NCBI GenBank assembly: GCA_024228935.1
Contig: JAAESX010000213.1
Location: forward strand, 1-64,000
Direction: 5' to 3'
DNA length: 64,000 bases
Source of the DNA: Pseudomonadota bacterium
Lineage (GTDB): Bacteria > Myxococcota_A > UBA796 > CAJQPC01
This document shows positions 25,295 through 33,399 of this stretch, piece by piece. The notes beneath the pieces were generated by a model that made no database searches, was not told the origin of the DNA, and saw nothing but the letters and a program-made list of their open reading frames with translations. A program made the position numbers and the translations under genes. Position 1 is the first letter of the stretch. Each line of letters begins with the position of its first letter.

Positions 25295-26383
25295 CTAGAA
25301 GGCGCCCAGGGTGCCCGGGAAGCCGATGTCCACGCTGATGCCCACCGCAACGGCGCCGGGCCGCGGAACGACCATCCAGCGCAGCGCGCTCCCACCCAGC
25401 TCGATGCGCGCCTGGACCACCGGGAGCAGCGTGGGCAGGCCAGGCGTCATGCGAAGCGTGTCCTCGATGCTCGCGGCCAGGTGGCCCTGTACCAGCGCGC
25501 CGCCGCCCAGGTCGATGGCCGTCGACCAGGCCCCGCGACCGAACCGCGCCCGACCGGACAGCGTCATGTCGGCGAGCACCCAACGGCTCTCGCCGACCGC
25601 CGCCGCCTGCCAGCGCTGGCCCACCGGTATGGACCCGCCGACCGACAGGACGAGCGAGTCCCGCAGGTCCGCGTGCCCGGTCACCCCGATGCTCGTGGCC
25701 GAGGCGACGTTCGACGGCAGATGGATGGCCAGCCCGACGCCGTAGCTCCCACCGGGGAGCTTCCGGTACGGGGTGTCCATCAGGTCGCCGACCAACTCGC
25801 CGGTGCCGGCGAACGCGATGTTGTCCGCTCGCAGCTTGCGGCTCGCGATGCCGACCACCTGGCCGTCGTCATCGAAGAGCGGCCCGCCGCTGTTGCCGGG
25901 GTTGAGCGCGGCGTCCACCTGCAGCAGGCGCGGGCCCGAGGCCGAGGCGATGCCGCGGGTGACCGACCAGTTCAGCAATCCCTCGTACGGGCCCCGCATC
26001 GCAGACGTGCCGTACGGGTGCCCGACCGCCCACACCGTCTCGCCGACCGCGACGCTGTCCCGACGCACAACGGCGTGGGCGCGCCCGGCGAGCTCGTCGG
26101 CGTGAAGCAGGGCGAGGTCGTTCCTGGGGTCCGTGGAGACGAGCCGCGCGACCGCCTCGACCCCGTCGTACGTCTCGACCTTCGTGCGCCGACCGGTCGA
26201 CACGCAGTGGTACGCCGTCGCGATGGTCCCCTGGTCGTCCACCAGGACGCCCGCACACAGTCCCGGCCCGTTGGTGAGCCGGACCGTGTGGCTGCGGAGA
26301 ACCTCCACGTCGGGCTCGGCTCGGGCGAGACCGGACCACAGAACGGCAGACAACCACATGGCCAGCAGGGTATCGGTGCCCAT
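25295..26383 (-). CDS. secreted trypsin/HtrA-like serine protease with a C-terminal beta-rich domain
   Basis: 362 residues. N-terminal signal peptide ending LWSGLARA. The S1 protease triad is visible: His in TAYHC near residue 60, Asp in NDLALL near 91, Ser in NPGNSGGPLF near 168. There is no PDZ domain. From about residue 210 a beta-rich region with Trp/Gly strands runs to a terminal Phe (FPGTLGAF), as in outer-membrane barrels or their soluble relatives. It is likely a periplasmic or surface protease that may be anchored by the barrel. It is divergent from the amidohydrolase gene with only 11 bp between starts. Confidence 0.85.
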   Translation of the reverse strand: MGTDTLLAMWLSAVLWSGLARAEPDVEVLRSHTVRLTNGPGLCAGVLVDDQGTIATAYHCVSTGRRTKVETYDGVEAVARLVSTDPRNDLALLHADELAGRAHAVVRRDSVAVGETVWAVGHPYGTSAMRGPYEGLLNWSVTRGIASASGPRLLQVDAALNPGNSGGPLFDDDGQVVGIASRKLRADNIAFAGTGELVGDLMDTPYRKLPGGSYGVGLAIHLPSNVASATSIGVTGHADLRDSLVLSVGGSIPVGQRWQAAAVGESRWVLADMTLSGRARFGRGAWSTAIDLGGGALVQGHLAASIEDTLRMTPGLPTLLPVVQARIELGGSALRWMVVPRPGAVAVGISVDIGFPGTLGAF

Positions 26384-26394
26384 TCGGAGATGCC

Positions 26395-28764
26395 ATGACC
26401 CTGCTCCTCGCGCTCGCCTGCAACGGCCCGACCACAGACCACATCCCGCCGACCGACTCGGGCGGCGACTCGGATGACACCGGCGACGGCCCTTCCGAGG
26501 ACCTCGTCACGGTCGGTCCGGACCTGCCCGAGTGCACCCCGATCGAGGTCGACAGTGACCTGGTCGCGCTGTCCGGCGTCCTGCTCCTGGAGAGCGGACC
26601 CGAGGCCGGCGTGGTGCTGTACGACCGCTCGGACGGCCTCATCGACTGCGTCGGTGCCTGCGACACGGCGAGCGCCTCGATCGTCTGCACGGAAGGCGTC
26701 ATCTCCGCGGGCCTTGTGAACGCGCACGACCACATGCAGTACAACTCCCTGCCGCCGTGGGACGTCGAGCCCCGCTTCGAGGACCGCTACGACTGGCGCA
26801 GCGACGGCGAGTACTGGGACTATCGAACGGCCTACGACGTCATCGACGGCTCGTACTCCTGCGAGATCATGCGTTTCTCCGAGATGCGCGGGCTCATCGG
26901 CGGCAGCACGGCCGTGGTCGGGAGCTACGGCAACGACTGCATCCAGGGCGGCATGCGCAACCTCGACGAGGGCTTCGGTGAGCACGGGCTGTCCGGCTAC
27001 GACATGAGCTACAGCGCCGGGACCGTCACCAACATGGACGAGGGCGACGCGGCCTACGACGCCGAGGACCTGGCCGACGGCACGCTCGAGTGCGTGATGG
27101 AGCACGTCGCCGAGGGCAAGAACGGCAGCGTCCGGAACGAGGCCGAGCACATGCTCTCCATCGGGGCGGCCGGCTCCGGGTTCGCCTGGGTCCATGCGAC
27201 CGACGCCGACGCCGAGCTGCTGGCCGGCATGGCGATGACCGGCACGAGCATGGTCTGGTCCCCCCGGTCGAACCTCGCGTTGTACGCCGAGACCAGCCGA
27301 GCGGCGCTGGCCCGCAAGCTGGGCGTCACCGTCGCCGTGGGGCCGGACTGGACCCCCAGCGGCTCGTCGACCCCGCGCGAGGAGATCGCCTGCGTGGACG
27401 CATTCCTCACCGCGACCGGCACGCCCATCTCGGATCGCGTCGCCCACTCGCTCGTGACCTCGGTCGCGGCGGACGTCGTCGGAGCCGGCGACCGTCTGGG
27501 CTCACTCGCCGAGGGTCACGAGGCCGACATCGCGGTCTTCGACTGGTCCGACACCCCGTACCGCGCCGTGATCGACGGCTCGCCCGACCAGGTCCGACTC
27601 GTCCTCGTCGCTGGTGACGCCCTGTTCGGACACACCGAGCTCGTCGAGCCGCTTTCGTCGATCGCCGACTGGTGCGACACCCTGGACGTCTGCGGCGCCT
27701 CTCGCTCGGCATGTGTCGCCCGGTCCGGCTCGGACGACTCTCTCGCGAGCATCGAGGCGGCGCTCCAGGGCGCCATGGACGCGGTCCAGATGCCCGAGCA
27801 GGACCTCGAGTACGCCTCGCAGCTGCTGCCGCTGTTCGCGTGCGAGCGCGACCTCGACGTCTGCGACCCGACGTTCCCCGTGACCGGTGACGCCGATGGC
27901 GACGAGGTCGGCGACGAGACCGACCTGTGTCCCGACGTCTACGACCCGCTCCAGGAGGACATCGACGACGACGGCGTGGGCGACTTCTGTGACCCCTGCC
28001 CGCTCGTCCCCGACAGCGCCGAGTGTCGCCACGCCCCCGAGGACATCGACGACGACAACGTCCTGACCGACGACGACAACTGCCCGGTGTTGCACAACCC
28101 GGCGCAGGAGGACACTGACGACGACGGCCTTGGCGACGTGTGTGACGCCTGCCCCGAGACGGCCAACCCGAACGGGGGCGCCTGCCCGTCGACCGTCGCT
28201 GTGTTGCAGGACGAGGACCACGCGGACCATCCGGCCGAGAACACCCCGGTGAGCCTCTCAGGCCTCATCGTCACGGGCGTCAACGACGACGCCGGGTACT
28301 TCGCACAGGACCCGACGCTCTCGGAGCACGCCGGCATCTACGTCTACGCCGGCTCGAATCCGGGCGTCGCGGTCGGCGATGAGGTCTCGGTCAGCGGGAA
28401 CTACGTCGAGTACCACGACCTGGCCGAGATCAGCTCGCCGACGACCTCGGTCACGGGCACCGGTACGATCGAGCCCCTCGAGGTCAGCGCGTGTGATGTC
28501 GCGACCGGCGGTCCCGACGCCGAGCGCTATGAGTCGATGCTCATCACGGTCGTGGACGTCACGGTCAGCAACGCGAACCCCGATGACCCCGATGACTACG
28601 GCACGTTCGAGGTCGAGGACTGCCTGTGGGTCGACGACTCGCTGTCCGACGCCCACACCGTCCATCCGGACGTGGGCACCGAGTACGGGCGCATCACGGG
28701 CCCGATGAACTGGTCATACGACCAGCGGCGCATCCTGCCCCGAAGCGCCTCCGACGTAGAGTGA
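26395..28764 (+). CDS. lipoprotein: amidohydrolase with thrombospondin type-3 repeats and OB-fold domain
   Basis: 789 residues from an ATG with GGAG 5 nt upstream. Leader MTLLLALAC-N is very short. Residues about 60-430 form a metal-dependent amidohydrolase (chlorohydrolase/cytosine-deaminase type): NAHDHM (H-x-H), HVAEGK with following E, VHATD, WSPRSNLAL, and GPDWTPSG supplying the Asp. Residues about 490-600 carry Asp-rich thrombospondin type-3 calcium repeats (DADGDEVGDETD, DTDDDGLGDVCDACP). The rest is OB-fold-like, as in extracellular nucleases (ExeM/YhcR type). Probably a surface-anchored hydrolase; substrate unknown. Confidence 0.85.
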   Translation: MTLLLALACNGPTTDHIPPTDSGGDSDDTGDGPSEDLVTVGPDLPECTPIEVDSDLVALSGVLLLESGPEAGVVLYDRSDGLIDCVGACDTASASIVCTEGVISAGLVNAHDHMQYNSLPPWDVEPRFEDRYDWRSDGEYWDYRTAYDVIDGSYSCEIMRFSEMRGLIGGSTAVVGSYGNDCIQGGMRNLDEGFGEHGLSGYDMSYSAGTVTNMDEGDAAYDAEDLADGTLECVMEHVAEGKNGSVRNEAEHMLSIGAAGSGFAWVHATDADAELLAGMAMTGTSMVWSPRSNLALYAETSRAALARKLGVTVAVGPDWTPSGSSTPREEIACVDAFLTATGTPISDRVAHSLVTSVAADVVGAGDRLGSLAEGHEADIAVFDWSDTPYRAVIDGSPDQVRLVLVAGDALFGHTELVEPLSSIADWCDTLDVCGASRSACVARSGSDDSLASIEAALQGAMDAVQMPEQDLEYASQLLPLFACERDLDVCDPTFPVTGDADGDEVGDETDLCPDVYDPLQEDIDDDGVGDFCDPCPLVPDSAECRHAPEDIDDDNVLTDDDNCPVLHNPAQEDTDDDGLGDVCDACPETANPNGGACPSTVAVLQDEDHADHPAENTPVSLSGLIVTGVNDDAGYFAQDPTLSEHAGIYVYAGSNPGVAVGDEVSVSGNYVEYHDLAEISSPTTSVTGTGTIEPLEVSACDVATGGPDAERYESMLITVVDVTVSNANPDDPDDYGTFEVEDCLWVDDSLSDAHTVHPDVGTEYGRITGPMNWSYDQRRILPRSASDVE

Positions 28765-28769
28765 GCGCC

Positions 28770-29510
28770 ATGTGGTTGTTCCTGCTCGCCTGCGAGCCCC
28801 CTCCCGAGCCGGCCCAAGAGCCAGCCGCTGCGGTCGAGATCGTCGAGGCCGCACCTCGCGTCGATCCGTCCGAGGTCGCGATCCGGCACGTGCTGATCAG
28901 CCACAAGGACGCCACCAAGCCGGGCATACGCTCCCGAGCGGAAGCCGAGGACTTCGCGAACAGCCTGCGTGAGCGAGTCCTGGCAGGCGAGGACTTCCGG
29001 GTGCTGGCCGCGAAGTACAGCAACGACTCGGGAACCGCCCCGCGCGGTGGCTGGCTCGGGACGGGCGACAAGGGCACCTGGGTGCCTGCCTTCGAGGCGG
29101 CCGCGTTCGCGCTCGAGGTCGGCGAGATCTCCCAGGCGGTGGAGACCCCCTTCGGGTTCCACGTCCTGCTCCGCGAGGACCACACCGGAGTGGTCTTGAA
29201 GCACCTGGTCGTTCGGCACGAGGCCTCGGTGCGGTCGCGCCTGGCGACTCCGTCGGACCGCACGCTGGCCGAAGCGCACGAGCGAGCGTCCGAGGCCCGT
29301 GAGCGCATCGAAGCCGGCGAGTCGTTCGACGACGTGGCCAAGGAGATGTCGGATGGGCCCTACGCGGGCACTGGCGGCGACCTGGGTGAGTTCATGGTCG
29401 GCGAGCTGGGCGAGGGCGTCGACGAGGTCGTCGCCGTGACCGGCCCAGGCGAGCTGTCGCAGGTCTTCGAGACTCCACACGGGGCGCACATCATCCTGCG
29501 GGTGGAGTAG
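28770..29510 (+). CDS. parvulin-type peptidyl-prolyl isomerase lipoprotein (two PpiC domains)
   Basis: 246 residues from the ATG at 28770; a GTG at 28761 overlapping the previous stop is possible. Leader MWLFLLAC-E. Domain 1 (IRHVLISHKDA, AAKYSNDSGTA, GGWLGTGDKG, FGFHVLL) and domain 2 (LKHLVVRHEAS, GGDLGEFMVGELG, PHGAHIIL) are both complete parvulin folds. It helps fold exported proteins and is probably attached to a membrane in the periplasm. It follows the amidohydrolase with stop/start overlap. Confidence 0.88.
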   Translation: MWLFLLACEPPPEPAQEPAAAVEIVEAAPRVDPSEVAIRHVLISHKDATKPGIRSRAEAEDFANSLRERVLAGEDFRVLAAKYSNDSGTAPRGGWLGTGDKGTWVPAFEAAAFALEVGEISQAVETPFGFHVLLREDHTGVVLKHLVVRHEASVRSRLATPSDRTLAEAHERASEARERIEAGESFDDVAKEMSDGPYAGTGGDLGEFMVGELGEGVDEVVAVTGPGELSQVFETPHGAHIILRVE

Positions 29511-29513
29511 CCC

Positions 29514-30071
29514 CTACAGGCAGTCCTCGATGGCCGACCGGACCGCAGGGTCGTTCGCGTCGACGTCCCCTGCGCAGACGCGCATCTCAGCGTCGACCAC
29601 GAGGATGCGGGGGAAGCTCCCATCCGGCACAGCGGCCAGATGCCAGCCGTCATGGTCCGCCACCACCGGCTGCGTGATGCCGAAGTTGTCCGCCCAGTCG
29701 TTCAGATCATCGATGTCCGGCTCGCTGCCTTCGAGGTTCTCGGGCAAGACCGTGATGTAGATGACCCCGTCGTCGGCGAAGTCGTGCGCAGTCTCCTCGA
29801 CGTCCTTGGCGAGCTCCTGGCAGGGCGCGCACCACATCGTCGAGATGTCGAGCACGACGGTGTACCCGTAGAACTGCCAGCTGGAGATGTCGTCCTCGTG
29901 CTGGTCGAACCCCAGCAGCTCAGGCACCACGTCGCCGTTGTTGAAGCCACCCGCCACGAGGTCGGCCGGCGGCTCTCCGACCGGCCAGGTGTTCTCCGGA
30001 GCGACCCAAGGCGTGAGCTCGTCGGTCTCGGAGTACAGGTGTGGAACGCAGGCGACGAGAAGCAGGAACAT
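29514..30071 (-). CDS. thioredoxin-like (TlpA/ResA-type) lipoprotein
   Basis: 185 residues. Leader MFLLLVAC-V is only eight residues before the lipobox Cys. The thioredoxin fold has STMWCAPCQELAKD (C-x-x-C), a TlpA-like N-terminal cap (FNNGDVVPELLGFDQ) and a cis-Pro region near SFPRILVV. Likely reduces disulfides or matures cytochromes in the periplasm. It is convergent with the parvulin gene (3 bp apart) and divergent from gshA, which also concerns thiol metabolism. Confidence 0.83.
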   Translation of the reverse strand: MFLLLVACVPHLYSETDELTPWVAPENTWPVGEPPADLVAGGFNNGDVVPELLGFDQHEDDISSWQFYGYTVVLDISTMWCAPCQELAKDVEETAHDFADDGVIYITVLPENLEGSEPDIDDLNDWADNFGITQPVVADHDGWHLAAVPDGSFPRILVVDAEMRVCAGDVDANDPAVRSAIEDCL

Positions 30072-30119
30072 GCCAGCATGATATCTCCGCCGACGCCGAC
30101 CCGAAAGGAGGGATGCGAC

Positions 30120-31418
30120 GTGGAGCGACTGACCCGTGATGCCCTGGTGGAGCGGTTCCACACCTATGGCCGCCCGCCCGACGAGCAGCTCGTCGGGGCC
30201 GAGTTCGAGCGCATCCTGCTTCGCGGAGACGGGAGCCCGGTCGGGTACGACGACGAGCACGGCATCCGCTGGGTGCTGCAGCAACTGGCCGAGCGGTTCG
30301 GTTGGACTCAGGTCTTCGAGGGCGACAACGTCATCGCGCTCACGCGGGGCAAGGCGAACACGACGCTCGAGCCCGGCGGCCAGGTCGAGCTGTCCGGCGC
30401 CCCCTTCCGCAGCCTGCACGAGGTCTGCGAAGAGGCGCTGACGAGCTTCGGTGAGCTCCGCTCGCTGGGCGAGGAGGCCGACCTGCACATGGTCGCGCTC
30501 GGCCTGACGCCCTACCCCGCCATCGACGACATCCCGTGGGTCCCCAAGGGCCGGTACCGCATCATGCGGAAGTACCTGCCCGAGCGCGGCCCCCTCGCCC
30601 ACCACATGATGAAGGGCACATCGTCGTTCCAGGCGAACTTCGACTATGCGGACGAGGCGGACTGTCGCCGCAAGGTCGCCGCGATGAGCCGCATCAGCGC
30701 CGTCACCACCGCCATGTTCGCGAACTCGCCCATCCGCGAGGGGAAGCCCGCCGGCTGGCAGTCGACGCGTGGACGCATCTGGACCCAGACGGACCCCGAC
30801 CGGACCGGCGTCCCCGACGGCCTGATGGACGGCTGGACCCACGCTCGCTGGGTCGACCACCTGCTCGCCGTCCCGATGATGTTCCGCAGGACGGCGACCG
30901 GCTGGGTGCACGCCCAGGGCATGACGTTCGGCACGTGGATGACCGAGGGCGCCGACGGCACGTACCCGGACTGGGACGACTGGGAGCTCCACCAGACCTC
31001 GGTCTTCCCCGAGGTGCGGGTCAAGCGCACGCTCGAGGTCCGCGGCGCCGACGCCTGCCCCCTGAACATCGCGCTCGCCGGCATCGCGATGTGGACAGGC
31101 ATCCTCTACGACGACGTCGCGCTCGACGAGACCCTCGCCATTGGCGCCGAGCTGCGCGGGTCCTACGCCGAGCAGTTCGAGGCCGCCTGCCGTGGCGGCA
31201 TGGGCGCCGAGCTGGCCGGTCGCAAGGCCGGAGCCTGGGCCAAGGACCTCGTCGCCGTCGCCGGTCGAGGCCTGTCACGCTGCCGTCCGGGGGAGCGCGC
31301 GCTCCTCGAGCCCCTCGAGGCGATGGTCGCCCATGGCGAGAGCCCCGCGGTCGCCGTGCTCCGCATCTTCGGCGAGTGCACCAGCCCGAAGCGCTGCCTC
31401 GCACGTGTCCTCTACTGA
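30120..31418 (+). CDS. glutamate-cysteine ligase, plant/EgtA-like (GCS2) type
   Basis: 432 residues from the GTG at 30120, preceded by AAGGAGGG at 7-8 nt. Catalyses the first step of glutathione (or a related low-molecular-weight thiol) synthesis. Recognisable: QLVGAEFERILL near the N-terminus, LEPGGQVELSGAP (the nucleotide/glutamate-binding block), HHMMKGTSSFQANFDY, FEVRVKRTLEVRGAD and AMWTGILYD. The window contains no glutathione synthetase. The length fits plant-type enzymes in alpha/delta-proteobacteria. Confidence 0.93.
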   Translation: MERLTRDALVERFHTYGRPPDEQLVGAEFERILLRGDGSPVGYDDEHGIRWVLQQLAERFGWTQVFEGDNVIALTRGKANTTLEPGGQVELSGAPFRSLHEVCEEALTSFGELRSLGEEADLHMVALGLTPYPAIDDIPWVPKGRYRIMRKYLPERGPLAHHMMKGTSSFQANFDYADEADCRRKVAAMSRISAVTTAMFANSPIREGKPAGWQSTRGRIWTQTDPDRTGVPDGLMDGWTHARWVDHLLAVPMMFRRTATGWVHAQGMTFGTWMTEGADGTYPDWDDWELHQTSVFPEVRVKRTLEVRGADACPLNIALAGIAMWTGILYDDVALDETLAIGAELRGSYAEQFEAACRGGMGAELAGRKAGAWAKDLVAVAGRGLSRCRPGERALLEPLEAMVAHGESPAVAVLRIFGECTSPKRCLARVLY

Positions 31419-31449
31419 GCGTCCGCCTGGTGGGTTAGAGTCTGGGCGG

Positions 31450-31472
31450 GTGGAGAAGATTTTTCGCTCCAC
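31450..31472 (+). promoter_or_regulatory. inverted repeat upstream of the CpaE-like gene
   Basis: GTGGAG and CTCCAC flank an 11-nt, AT-rich loop containing TTTTT. It stands about 15 bp before the ATG with the Shine-Dalgarno (GGAAGG) between. Could be an operator or an RNA hairpin. No partner regulator is visible. Confidence 0.35.
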
Positions 31473-31487
31473 GTGGGAAGGAAGACC

Positions 31488-32651
31488 ATGAAAGGTACGA
31501 CCCCCGTCCGCACAGCGCTGCTCGGGTTCCCGACCGAGGTGGCGGACAGGCTGCGCGAGCTCATCCGCCGTCGGATGCAGGTGATCATCCAGCGCCCGGA
31601 TGCGCGAGACGGACTCGCCCGGTTGGTCGCCCTGCAGCCGCAGTGCGTGATGCTCTACGTCGGCACCGACGGCACCCAGACGCTTCAGTGGGCCCGACGC
31701 GTCCGGCACGACGTCCCGGAGTCCAACCTCATCATCGTCTGCGCCGAGGACGACGTCAGTGTGACGCGTGAGGCCATGCGCCTGGGCTGCCGCGCCCTGG
31801 CCGTCCTCGGAGACGACGAGGGCGATCTGGTCACCGTCTTCGACCAGATGAAGCACGAGGAGCACAGCGCGACGGACGACGGGCTGGTCGTCGCTCTGCT
31901 CGGTGCCAAGGGCGGGATGGGCACCACCAGCCTCGCGATCAACCTCGCTGGGGCCCTGGCCCAGCACCCCGGGCGACGGGTCGCGCTGATCGACCTGGCG
32001 CTCTACATCGGCGAGGTCGCGGTCTACCTCGACATGGCCACGCCGTACGCGCTCGGGGAGCTGGTCCGCGACATCCATCGGCTCGACGACGCCTGGATCG
32101 ATCAGAACATCCCGCGCCACCGCACGGGCTTCTATGTGCTGTCGCAGCCCGCCGAGGTGGACGACGTCGACGCGCTCACGAGCGGCGACGTCGTGCAGAG
32201 CCTCGTGGCGCTGAAGCGCTACTTCACGCACATCATGCTCGACGCCGGCGCGCAGCTGTCCGACGTGGGCCTGACGGGTGTGCACGCCGCCGACCAGACC
32301 CTGGTCATCTGTACCCAGGAGCTGCCTTCTCTCGTGTCGACGCGTCGTCGCGTCGCGCTCCTGACCCAGCTCCAGGGCGACCGGACCCGGACCCGCATCG
32401 TGGTCAACCGCTGGAACGACAATGCGTCGTACGGCCGGGAGCAGATCGAGAAGTACATCGGACACGGCGTGAACGGCACCGTCCGGAACGACTACGCCTC
32501 GATGAGCGGCTGCATCGAGTCGGGCAAGCTCCTGACCGAGCTCGCCCCGGATGCCGAGGTGACCGTCGACATCGCGAACCTGATCCCGCTGTTCGACAAG
32601 TCGGTGTCGCAGCGCGAGAAGAGCCGGAAGAAGCTGTTCGGCCTGTTCTGA
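31488..32651 (+). CDS. CpaE/TadZ-like pilus-localisation ATPase (receiver-like + ParA/MinD fold)
   Basis: 387 residues from the ATG at 31488 (GGAAGG upstream). The N-terminal about 120 residues are a receiver-like fold (VRTALLGFPTEVADRLREL, LIIVCAEDD). From about 125 comes a MinD/ParA P-loop ATPase with LGAKGGMGTTSLAINLA (deviant Walker A: signature Lys kept, but Thr in place of the second Lys), ALIDLALYIGEVAVYLD, and HIMLDAGAQL. This matches the TadZ/CpaE pattern that positions Tad (type IVc) pili. No other tad/cpa gene is nearby. Confidence 0.83.
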   Translation: MKGTTPVRTALLGFPTEVADRLRELIRRRMQVIIQRPDARDGLARLVALQPQCVMLYVGTDGTQTLQWARRVRHDVPESNLIIVCAEDDVSVTREAMRLGCRALAVLGDDEGDLVTVFDQMKHEEHSATDDGLVVALLGAKGGMGTTSLAINLAGALAQHPGRRVALIDLALYIGEVAVYLDMATPYALGELVRDIHRLDDAWIDQNIPRHRTGFYVLSQPAEVDDVDALTSGDVVQSLVALKRYFTHIMLDAGAQLSDVGLTGVHAADQTLVICTQELPSLVSTRRRVALLTQLQGDRTRTRIVVNRWNDNASYGREQIEKYIGHGVNGTVRNDYASMSGCIESGKLLTELAPDAEVTVDIANLIPLFDKSVSQREKSRKKLFGLF

Positions 32652-32661
32652 GCGAGCTGTC

Positions 32662-33399
32662 CTAGCGGCCCCGGGCCAGCTGGCGAGCACGCTCGAACAT
32701 CAGCACGGCCGCGGTCACCGACACGTTCAGGCTCTCGAGCCCGCCGGCCAGCGGAACGCTCACGACGTGGTCGCAGCGCTTCTTCAGCGTCGGCGAGAGC
32801 CCCTTGCTCTCACCACCGAGCACGAACGCGATGGGGCCGGTCAGATCGAGGTCGTAGTACGGCGTGCCGCCCATGTCGGCGCCGATGACGATCAGCCCGT
32901 CCTTCCGGCAGCGCTTCACCGCTGAGCTGAGCCCCTCGCGGACGAGCGGCACCACCTCGGCGCCGCCCATCGCGACCCGATGCACGACCGGCGTCAGACC
33001 CTTTCCACGGCGCACAGGAACCACGACTCCATGGACGCCCGACCCCAGCGCGCTGCGCAGGATGGCGCCCAGGTTGTGTTCGTAGGCGAGCTCGTCGGCC
33101 AGCACGATGAAGGGGTCTTCGCCGCGCTCGCGCACCTCGCGCAACAGGCTGTTGACCGAGTGTTGCGGTAGCGGCTCGGCGCGCGCCACGATGCCGTTGT
33201 GCACGTCGCCATGGGCCATGCGATCGAGCCGATTGCGGTCGACCCGCTCGACCGGGACCTTCTGCTTCCGGGCCAGTCCGAGGATGGCGTCGATCTTGCC
33301 GCCCGGCTTGGCGCGCTCGTCGAGCCAGATCTTCACCACGCGACGACGACGCCGCTCGAGCGCGTCGAGGACGACGTTCCGGCCTTCGAGCTGGTCCAC
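32662..33399 (-). CDS. rlmB: 23S rRNA 2'-O-methyltransferase of the SpoU/TrmH family (RlmB-like)
   Basis: 245 residues from the GTG at 33399, which shares its G with the TAG of the PhoH gene. The start MDQLEGRNVVLDALERR matches RlmB N-termini. The knotted SPOUT domain shows EHNLGAILRSALGSGVHGVVV, IAFVLGGESKGLS and VPLAGGLESLNVSVTAAVLMFE. It likely methylates 23S rRNA guanosine 2251. Cotranscribed and translationally coupled with PhoH. Confidence 0.9.
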   Translation of the reverse strand: MDQLEGRNVVLDALERRRRRVVKIWLDERAKPGGKIDAILGLARKQKVPVERVDRNRLDRMAHGDVHNGIVARAEPLPQHSVNSLLREVRERGEDPFIVLADELAYEHNLGAILRSALGSGVHGVVVPVRRGKGLTPVVHRVAMGGAEVVPLVREGLSSAVKRCRKDGLIVIGADMGGTPYYDLDLTGPIAFVLGGESKGLSPTLKKRCDHVVSVPLAGGLESLNVSVTAAVLMFERARQLARGR

